Below, piece by piece: positions 28,843 through 36,291 of a DNA stretch of 47,159 nt; the first letter of the stretch is position 1, and each line of letters begins with the position of its first letter. Location of the stretch: contig PAKC01000061.1 in assembly GCA_002706205.1 (NCBI GenBank), positions 57,500-104,658 of the forward strand, written 5' to 3'. Below the pieces are notes generated by a model. It was given only the letters and a program-made list of their open reading frames with translations, was not told the origin of the DNA and ran no database searches. The stretch is from Halobacteriovoraceae bacterium. Its GTDB lineage: Bacteria; Bdellovibrionota; Bacteriovoracia; Bacteriovoracales; Bacteriovoracaceae. The position numbers and the translations under genes were made by a program.

Positions 28843-29485
28843 TGCAGAATGGACTGCCTTTTTAGATGATTATCCTGAAATGGCATTAAAGCCATCGCGA
28901 GATGATTCAATAATCTTCAAAGGCTCATTTAAATTCTCTGCTCAAAGCAAAGGTGGCCCACATATTACAGATTCTTATGATCTAAAAATTGAGTTTCCCT
29001 TTTCTTTCCCGAAGGAGCTACCAAAAGTATGGGAATTAAACAACAAAATTCCTGAAGGCGATAGTTTTCATGTCAATCCAGATAAGACTCTTTGTTTAGG
29101 TTCACCAATTCGTCTATTGCATAAAGTTAATAAATCTCCAACAATGACTGGCTTTGCTGAAAATTGTTTAGTTCCATTTCTTTATGCAGTATCTCGAAAA
29201 CTTAAAGACGGTGGCGATTTTTATATGGGTGAGCTTGAACATGGAGAACCGGGAATAATAGATGATTATAAAGATATATTTTCATTAAATGACAAAGATC
29301 AGGTCAGAAGATTGCTTAACTTACTACGTTTAAAAAAAAGGATAGCTAATAAAAGAGAATGTCCCTGCAATTGTGGTAAAAGACTTGGAAAATGTAAGTT
29401 AAGGTTTAAAGTGAACAATACAAGGAAAATGGCATCAAGGTCATGGTTTCAAAAGCATAGTAGTCAGCCAGGTTCAGCTATCTAA
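28832..29485 (+). CDS. CBASS E2-like (Ubc-fold) conjugating protein with Cys-rich C-terminal tail
   Basis: FHVNPDKTLCLGSP E2-type catalytic Cys context; ECPCNCGKRLGKCK tail; ATG 28832 overlaps CD-NTase stop. Confidence 0.8.
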   Translation: MKSNAEWTAFLDDYPEMALKPSRDDSIIFKGSFKFSAQSKGGPHITDSYDLKIEFPFSFPKELPKVWELNNKIPEGDSFHVNPDKTLCLGSPIRLLHKVNKSPTMTGFAENCLVPFLYAVSRKLKDGGDFYMGELEHGEPGIIDDYKDIFSLNDKDQVRRLLNLLRLKKRIANKRECPCNCGKRLGKCKLRFKVNNTRKMASRSWFQKHSSQPGSAI

Positions 29486-29489
29486 AGAA

Positions 29490-32003
29490 TTAGATTGGAA
29501 ATTCTTTACCCTGAATTTTTGAAATCCAAAAAGGCTGCTTTGTTGATTCTTTTCTGGCTCCAGTTGCCAAAATAATATTATTAAAGCCCTGATCAAAGAT
29601 CTGTTTACTTGCATCTTCACCTTTTATCCCGTCACCTAGATTTGAATCGATATAAACAGGTATTTCCTTATTAAAGCTGAAGGATGTTTTCATCATTTCA
29701 TCAACACTGAAAAATGTTGTAAGTTTTATATTTTTATTTCTAGCAGACCTTTTCCAGTTTAAATGAGTGAATTTATCATCATCAATTAAGATAATTTCTT
29801 TTGGTTTGTCTTTTTGAATATACTTTAATTGGATATTTAGAACTGATTCTTTCGGAATCATTTTTACACTAAGCCGAACACATCTTGCTTGAATATCTCT
29901 ATCCATAAAGTGACTAGTTACTAATGTCGAACAATTTTGTAACTGGAATTCACTTATGAGATCTAATCCTGTCTCAGTAGAGTTTATTAGCTCGAGGTCG
30001 ATCAAGTAAAAATAGTCATTGATATTATTAGTTTCAGCCCATTGGTAAAACTCTTTTGAAGATCTTAAGTGTGTGATTTGAAAATCTCTAGAGCTTAGTT
30101 TCTCTTCCCATAAGTTATGAATTGATTCATCATCATCTAACACGACAATCTGCTTTGAACTAGATTGGATTTCACTTGTATACCAAGTAGGGGGTTCAAC
30201 TTCATTCAATGAGATTTTGAGAGTTGTTCCTTGATCTACGCAACTATCAATTACAATATTTCCATTTTCTGACTCAATATATTCTTTTGCTTGGTTAAGT
30301 CCTATTCCAGAACTATTTTTATTAAAGCTTTTACCATACTCAAAAATTTCCGAAATATATTTGGATTCAATGCCTTTCCCATTATCAGAGACTACAATTT
30401 CTACTTTATTATTGTTGTTTTCGACATGAAGAACGATGTAAATAGGAGATCCAGACCTTTGTGCTTCGATGGAATTATTTATGATATTAGAAATAGCCCT
30501 ATTGAAGTCAGATTTTCGAATTTCTACGAAATAATCTCTCGTAGAGTTTGTTTCTAGGGAAATATGAACATCAGGACGATTCTTATATTCGTTTCTTTTT
30601 TCGGAAACAATTCTTTTTAATAGAGGATAAATAGCGATAAGCTCTTTTTTGTCGTTTTCTTCTAGGATACTTTCCTCTTCATTAATTTTAAGAGTATTTA
30701 TAATATCTTGAATTCTATTTAAAGATTGTTTTCCCATAAGCCTTAGATCTTCAGAAATATATTTTTTTGCCTCTAGCATAAAGAATTCTAGGGATGTTAG
30801 AGGAGAGTCGATATCATGTTGAAGTTTTCTAATAATTCTTATGTTTCCGTTAGTAATCATTTGGTGCATACTTGCATTTGATATGATTCTTGCTTCTTCA
30901 AAAAGCGTTCTAACCATTACAGCTCCAAGAATAAATATCTCGACTAGCAAACTTATTTTAACAAGATAGTTGGCTTGAATCTCATTTATATTCATAACAC
31001 CAAGGTCTTTAAGCGTGAAGGCCAATGACGAGAATAGAAATAATGAAAAGCTTAATAGATATGCACTAGAGTGTTTTAATCGCTTAGTAATGGCGTATAG
31101 GCAAATCGAAATACTTGAGACTGATAGCAATAGTGTTAAGTAACTTGTTAATTTTATAATAGTCTGGTTATAAAACAATATTGATGAAATAAAATGTAAT
31201 ACTGCAACTCCCATGACTAAGCCATAAGACTTAATAGCTTTATTTTCTGGTAATTGATCTTTGAAAGTTCTGTAAATTAGACCAACTGTCCCAAAGGTAA
31301 GTATTCCACAGGCCAAAACTACAGCTCTATTTAATAAGTAGTTTGGAAGAAAATTAAATGTTGAGAACAAATAGCCAGAAAAAGCTAATTGAATAGTAAA
31401 TAGCGCAGCAATATGCATCGAATAGTAAATGATGACTATTTTCTTTCTAATATAATAAAAAGCAATGGTTAGTAGAATTGTAAATAAAACGACTCCAAAC
31501 CAAATACCATCAAAAAACCAACGATCTTTGATAAAAGATTGAAATTTATCATTCGTCTCAAAAATCATATATGGGAACTGAATTGAATTTTGAGTGTTAG
31601 TAAGAGCAACAATAGTATTGTTTCCTTGGCCAAGATTATTAAAATAAACGTATTCATTTCCTTGGTTATTAATTTTCGAATAAGACTTAGATTCAATTAG
31701 CGTATTATCTTGGTATTTATAAAAATCAATCTTATGCATCATAGGGAATGAAAAATAAAATATCTTATTATCAATTTCTTTATCTAAGACAAAAATAACC
31801 TTATTTGTCCCTTGGAAACCAAGATTTACTTTTTTAGCTTCTTCTGAGCATTTCACAACTGCTTCGATATTACTTTTATTCTGATCGTATTCGTTAACGA
31901 TTGCTGGATTATTACAATATTTTACATTTGCATATCCAGAAATGCTAAATAAGATAGAAATAATGAATATTAGCTTATTGTGCACTATATCCTCCATCAA
32001 CAA
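29490..32003 (-). CDS. 7TM (7TMR-DISM-like) hybrid histidine kinase with two C-terminal REC domains
   Basis: Signal peptide, extracytoplasmic domain and multi-TM block; H-box RKLQHDIDSPLTSLEFF; N-box NIINNSIEAQ; DNGKGIE; GIGLNQAKEY; two REC domains with LIDLEL and VYIDSNLGDG. Confidence 0.85.
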   Translation of the reverse strand: MLMEDIVHNKLIFIISILFSISGYANVKYCNNPAIVNEYDQNKSNIEAVVKCSEEAKKVNLGFQGTNKVIFVLDKEIDNKIFYFSFPMMHKIDFYKYQDNTLIESKSYSKINNQGNEYVYFNNLGQGNNTIVALTNTQNSIQFPYMIFETNDKFQSFIKDRWFFDGIWFGVVLFTILLTIAFYYIRKKIVIIYYSMHIAALFTIQLAFSGYLFSTFNFLPNYLLNRAVVLACGILTFGTVGLIYRTFKDQLPENKAIKSYGLVMGVAVLHFISSILFYNQTIIKLTSYLTLLLSVSSISICLYAITKRLKHSSAYLLSFSLFLFSSLAFTLKDLGVMNINEIQANYLVKISLLVEIFILGAVMVRTLFEEARIISNASMHQMITNGNIRIIRKLQHDIDSPLTSLEFFMLEAKKYISEDLRLMGKQSLNRIQDIINTLKINEEESILEENDKKELIAIYPLLKRIVSEKRNEYKNRPDVHISLETNSTRDYFVEIRKSDFNRAISNIINNSIEAQRSGSPIYIVLHVENNNNKVEIVVSDNGKGIESKYISEIFEYGKSFNKNSSGIGLNQAKEYIESENGNIVIDSCVDQGTTLKISLNEVEPPTWYTSEIQSSSKQIVVLDDDESIHNLWEEKLSSRDFQITHLRSSKEFYQWAETNNINDYFYLIDLELINSTETGLDLISEFQLQNCSTLVTSHFMDRDIQARCVRLSVKMIPKESVLNIQLKYIQKDKPKEIILIDDDKFTHLNWKRSARNKNIKLTTFFSVDEMMKTSFSFNKEIPVYIDSNLGDGIKGEDASKQIFDQGFNNIILATGARKESTKQPFWISKIQGKEFPI

Positions 32004-32694
32004 ATAACTCGCTTCCAGTCATAAATGAAGTATTGTTTTCAAGAATAAATTTGATGTAAGTTGCTATTTCATCCGCTGTAGCGATTCTCTTAACAGGATG
32101 AATTTGCTCTAAAGCGGAAGCACTACCCATTCTTTTCTTAAGATCAGATATAAGGTTGGTATCTACGCCCCCCGGAGAGATACAATTAATTTGTATGTTT
32201 TTTTGTGCATATTCGATTGCTAATGATTTGGTTAAGGCAACAATTCCTGCTTTAGAAGCAGAGTAATATGAACTACCGGCCATCCCACAGCTTGCTAAAA
32301 CAGAAGCTATATTCACAATTTTTCCAGTACCTAGCAATGTCATATCTTCTAGTTCATGTTTCATCATAATAAATGTACCTCTTAGATTTACACTTATTAT
32401 ACGGTCGAATTCCTCAACCGTTGACATCGCTAGGGGTTTGTTTGGCCCAGGCATTCCAGCAGCATTAACAGCATCACTAATCTTAATATTGTTTTTATGC
32501 AACTCTGCGAAAAGCTTTTCAATTTCATTGGAATTAGAAATATCACATTTAATTGCTGTTACTTTCTTATCATCCACTTCAATTGGATTAATGTCAGTAA
32601 GGATTATATTTTCAAACAAGTCCTTGTTTAAAGCTTCGAAAGTTGCTTTACCAATTCCACTCGCTGCACCTGTGATTAAAATATTTCTTTTCAT
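31975..32694 (-). CDS. Short-chain dehydrogenase/reductase (FabG-like)
   Basis: ITGAASGIGKATF (TGxxxGIG), NAAG, YYSASKAG (YxxxK), ISPGGVDT. Confidence 0.92.
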   Translation of the reverse strand: MKRNILITGAASGIGKATFEALNKDLFENIILTDINPIEVDDKKVTAIKCDISNSNEIEKLFAELHKNNIKISDAVNAAGMPGPNKPLAMSTVEEFDRIISVNLRGTFIMMKHELEDMTLLGTGKIVNIASVLASCGMAGSSYYSASKAGIVALTKSLAIEYAQKNIQINCISPGGVDTNLISDLKKRMGSASALEQIHPVKRIATADEIATYIKFILENNTSFMTGSELFVDGGYSAQ

Positions 32695-32879
32695 TATAAA
32701 TCCTTGTTTTTTAAGTCTTCAATTATAGTTATTATTTCATTCTCTTTGTTTAATGCTAGATCGAGCATCTCTTTTGTCTCTTCATTGTCAATGAGAGCAT
32801 CTTCTTTAATATACTTCAAAAGGTTTACGACATTATGAATATAACCATTTAAAGTATGGATTTCTTGATTCAAATTCAA
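32694..32879 (-). CDS. 61-aa helical protein resembling an isolated DHp/phosphotransfer hairpin
   Basis: Overlaps neighbours at both ends; LNGYIHNVVNLLKYIKEDA...MLDLALNKENEIITIIEDLK resembles a DHp helical hairpin. Confidence 0.5.
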   Translation of the reverse strand: MNLNQEIHTLNGYIHNVVNLLKYIKEDALIDNEETKEMLDLALNKENEIITIIEDLKNKDL

Positions 32880-34231
32880 TGTAAACTCCTTGTGTTGAAT
32901 GATTTATTTTTGTTCTTTTTCATAAAATCAGAAAGAGATGGATAAGAAGCTTTCATTGCTTCGGATGCATACTTCATAACCCCACCATGTCTTTTAATCA
33001 TCGCTTGGATAAGCTCTTTCTTAAATCTGACTATAAACTCTGTTAAGCCTATTTCTTCGACCATATCTAAAAAATAATCATTAATAATTGTATCTTGTGG
33101 ACGAATATTATTTTTGATGTGTATTGGTAGAGTATCAGGAGTGATTAATCTGTGGCCATTTACAACCCAGTTCTCAACCAAATCTTGAATTTCTCTCGTA
33201 TTTTGAGGCCAGAAGTAATTTTCTAATAATTTAGATGTTGATTCTTTTATTACGATTCTAAATGGTTGCTTTGATATAAAGTATTCAAATAGAAGATTAA
33301 TATCTTCAGACCTCTTTCTTAAGGGGAGTAGTTCAATATTGAATGTACTAATTCTTGCATACAAATCTTGTCTGAAAGAACTTTGAGCAACTAAGCTATG
33401 AATATTCTCACAAGTTGCACTTATAACTCGAAAATTAGATTTTACTTTTTTGTCACTACCGACAGGAAAAAACTCTTTTTCTTCTATTGCTTTTAAAAGT
33501 GTTTTCTGTGACTTACTTGAAAGAGAATGAATTTCATCTAAAAATATTATTCCCTCGTTTGCAAGTTCAAGTAATCCTTTCTTATCTTCAATAGCACCGC
33601 TAAAAGAACCTTTTTTATGCCCTAGTAGTTCACTTGCAAATAAGTCATCATTATATTGAGAACAATTTATTTCAACAAAATTTTTAAATCCAAGTACCTG
33701 CTTTATAATATGGGCTACAACTCTTTTTCCAGTACCTGTTTCACCACTAATAAATATAGGTTTTTCAGAAAATGATAAATTCTTTATTTTATAAAGCTCT
33801 TCAGTTTGTTTGTTTGACTTAGTAATGAAGTTACTATTTATAATATCTTCGAACTCCGAATCTCTTTTGAAATTCAAATACCGATGCATCACAGAGTCCA
33901 GCTTCTTTTGATTGAAGGGTTTATTTAAAAAATCTTTTGCACCATTAACAAACGATTCCTCTAAAATATCAGTCCTTAGTTCCCCTGAGAGAACAACTGA
34001 GTAAATACCCATCATCTTGGCAAGAGTTAGAAGCTTAAGGCCATCTAATTCTCCATAGAGGTTTAAATCAAAGAATGCTATTTCGAATTTATGATTTTTA
34101 ATTAAAGAGTGTGCTTCTTTAGCGTCATTAGCTACCAGCACATTACCATATTGCTTCAACAATCTCTTGTTTGTTTGCGCAGTAAGAGCATCATCTTCAA
34201 CTAATAATATATTTAAGTTTTGATCTACCAT
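32876..34231 (-). CDS. Sigma54-dependent response regulator (REC-AAA+-Fis, NtrC family)
   Basis: REC with AFFDLNL; GETGTGKRVVA Walker A; KKGSFSGAIEDKKG (GAFTGA variant); GIIFLDEIHSL; C-terminal Fis-like HTH ELIQAMIKRHGGVMKYASEAMKASYPSLSDFMKK. Confidence 0.93.
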   Translation of the reverse strand: MVDQNLNILLVEDDALTAQTNKRLLKQYGNVLVANDAKEAHSLIKNHKFEIAFFDLNLYGELDGLKLLTLAKMMGIYSVVLSGELRTDILEESFVNGAKDFLNKPFNQKKLDSVMHRYLNFKRDSEFEDIINSNFITKSNKQTEELYKIKNLSFSEKPIFISGETGTGKRVVAHIIKQVLGFKNFVEINCSQYNDDLFASELLGHKKGSFSGAIEDKKGLLELANEGIIFLDEIHSLSSKSQKTLLKAIEEKEFFPVGSDKKVKSNFRVISATCENIHSLVAQSSFRQDLYARISTFNIELLPLRKRSEDINLLFEYFISKQPFRIVIKESTSKLLENYFWPQNTREIQDLVENWVVNGHRLITPDTLPIHIKNNIRPQDTIINDYFLDMVEEIGLTEFIVRFKKELIQAMIKRHGGVMKYASEAMKASYPSLSDFMKKNKNKSFNTRSLH

Positions 34232-34292
34232 GGAGTGTTATAAATCAAATTTTATTTAGAAATTCAAAGAAAATATTATTGATTTAGTAACT

Positions 34293-34313
34293 AAATTATC
34301 CATTGGATAATTT
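34293..34313. promoter_or_regulatory. Perfect dyad, candidate activator binding site
   Basis: AAATTATCCA-T-TGGATAATTT; contains TTATC-CATTG-GATAA. Confidence 0.6.
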
Positions 34314-34402
34314 GATTGTGCCTAATTATCTGAAATCCTGAGTAGACTTTGCTCTTGCGGCGTGTTAAGAACCCTAGATAATTAACTTTAAAAGGATATA
34401 TT

Positions 34403-35230
34403 TTGAAGCGTTACAGAGTGATATCTTCAGACTTTGATACAAGGGCACACTTTCTTTCAATGGAAATTAAGGAATCGTGGGAAACGAAAAATAAAGAACT
34501 TCATAAGGCCAATAGAGAGAGAATTTTAACTCAATTAAGAGATGAGTTTGGAACTCTTCATTTTGATCAAAAAGTTAAAAATTTTATAGATTTTGGACCT
34601 TACTCCATGTCTGTAATCGCTTATCATAATAAATTTTTCCATCACATTAGAACCTCTTATGTCATGGGGGCTTATTACACAGCTCTAACTGGTGTTAGTA
34701 GTCTGGGAGAGCGAATCTTAAATCATCTAATCTTAAATCTTAGGACATATCATACAAGTAGCCCTGAATATAAGAGAGTTTATAAGAAATCGTCTTTTGA
34801 CAATTGGGATCTTGCTATTGAAGTATTAACCAATTGGAATGTACTTTTACCTGAAGTAACAAGTTTATTCAAAAGACTTAAAGTCGTTAGAAATAAGGCA
34901 ATTCATTTTAATCCAGAGACAGATCATAATGATAAGGATTTAGCTTTTGAGGCTATAAAATTATTAAAGGAAATTATAGAATTACAGTTTTGTGGTTTTG
35001 GCAATCGTCCTTGGTTTATAACAAATATACCCGGAGAAATTTATTTAAAGAAGGAATGGGAAGAAAAGCCCTTTATTAAAGAAGTTTATCTGAAAAATTG
35101 TTTGCTAGTGGGACCAAAACATGAAGTAAAAAGTGTTATTCCATTTCAAATTGAAGACTATGAATATCTAGAGAAGGATATCTCAGATGAAGAATTTGCA
35201 GCATTAAGGATAGAAAAACATGGGAAATAA
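34403..35230 (+). CDS. HEPN-like protein (first of pair)
   Basis: Rx4H motif in KRLKVVRNKAIHFNPE within a helical protein; ORF-track start used. Confidence 0.5.
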   Translation: MKRYRVISSDFDTRAHFLSMEIKESWETKNKELHKANRERILTQLRDEFGTLHFDQKVKNFIDFGPYSMSVIAYHNKFFHHIRTSYVMGAYYTALTGVSSLGERILNHLILNLRTYHTSSPEYKRVYKKSSFDNWDLAIEVLTNWNVLLPEVTSLFKRLKVVRNKAIHFNPETDHNDKDLAFEAIKLLKEIIELQFCGFGNRPWFITNIPGEIYLKKEWEEKPFIKEVYLKNCLLVGPKHEVKSVIPFQIEDYEYLEKDISDEEFAALRIEKHGK

Positions 35231-35927
35231 TGAAAAATTCTGTCAACAGTTAACTATATTCCAAAATACTGTAACAGCTTGTCTAGATGTAATGATTGTT
35301 GAATATATTCTAAAAAATGAAAATGTTGTTGATATTGTAGAAAAACAATTTAAATTCTCTAATCCACATTTTTCATCAATCATTTTAAGGCAAAAACTAA
35401 TTTTTATTCAATATCTTTTTACCATTTTTGATCCTTCTGGATTTCATCTAGAAAAATTTTTAAATGAGAATATGCAACAGTTTAAAAAAGCCAATGTTAT
35501 TGACTATACTCAAACTGTTTTAAAGATGTTTCATGGAATAAACAAAGATGTAACAATTGTTAGAAATAATATTTCATCACATAGTAGTTACAATGAGAAA
35601 GGTCATAAAAAAGGATATGAGTCTCTTGCGAAAATTGATAATTCTGAACTCGATATTATTTTGTGTTTTTTAAGGCTAATTTCAGTTAACTTTAGAAATG
35701 CATACAATGTGACACAGACATATATAAAACAAGAAGTTAATAGAGAAGCTTTAATCCTAGAAGAAATAAGAAGAAAAATAGAATACAGTTTTACTATGAA
35801 AAAAGTAAAAGTCTTATATGAAGATATACTCGTAGACATAATTAGGATATTAGTGAGTAAGTATTATTCAAAAGGCATTCAGCCTTATTATGATATTAAA
35901 ACTGGACTTGCTTATTTTATGAATTAA
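35220..35927 (+). CDS. HEPN-like protein (second of pair)
   Basis: Rx5H motif in VTIVRNNISSHSS; overlaps preceding ORF by 11 nt. Confidence 0.5.
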   Translation: MGNNEKFCQQLTIFQNTVTACLDVMIVEYILKNENVVDIVEKQFKFSNPHFSSIILRQKLIFIQYLFTIFDPSGFHLEKFLNENMQQFKKANVIDYTQTVLKMFHGINKDVTIVRNNISSHSSYNEKGHKKGYESLAKIDNSELDIILCFLRLISVNFRNAYNVTQTYIKQEVNREALILEEIRRKIEYSFTMKKVKVLYEDILVDIIRILVSKYYSKGIQPYYDIKTGLAYFMN

Positions 35928-35948
35928 CTACAAAATGAATCAATTGAA

Positions 35949-35985
35949 TTATCCAATAGATAATCGATAATTATCCAATCAATAA
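35949..35985. promoter_or_regulatory. Two candidate activator binding sites upstream of the T4SS operon
   Basis: TTATC-CAATA-GATAA at 35949-35963 and degenerate TTATC-CAATC-AATAA at 35971-35985. Confidence 0.5.
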
Positions 35986-36046
35986 TCATCAATTTTTTTA
36001 AATCACTTAAATAATTAAATTTACTACATTTTAGAAAATCTAAAAC

Positions 36047-36062
36047 TTGGCACTCACCTTGC
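36047..36062 (+). promoter_or_regulatory. Sigma54-type (-24/-12) promoter
   Basis: TTGGCACTCACCTTGC: GG at 36049-36050 and GC at 36061-36062, exact N10 spacing, 35 nt before the first ATG. Confidence 0.8.
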
Positions 36063-36096
36063 TCTAGTAGGAACCATACCAACAACGGAGGTTTCT

Positions 36097-36279
36097 ATGA
36101 AAAGGTATTTTAATAAATTTCATTCATGCCCAAGATGTGGCGAAAGAGGTTATGAAAAACTAAGAACATATTCTCATTGTGTGAACTGTTTGTTTGTTCA
36201 TGATCATTCTTTTTGGGCAACTAGGTCTATAAAGCCAGAAATCAGGCAATCATTATTATCTCAACTACAACCATTCTAA
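36097..36279 (+). CDS. Small zinc-ribbon protein
   Basis: 60 aa; CPRCGERGYEKLRTYSHCVNCLF (CxxC...CxxC). Confidence 0.6.
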   Translation: MKRYFNKFHSCPRCGERGYEKLRTYSHCVNCLFVHDHSFWATRSIKPEIRQSLLSQLQPF

Positions 36280-36291
36280 TAGGAGGAATAA

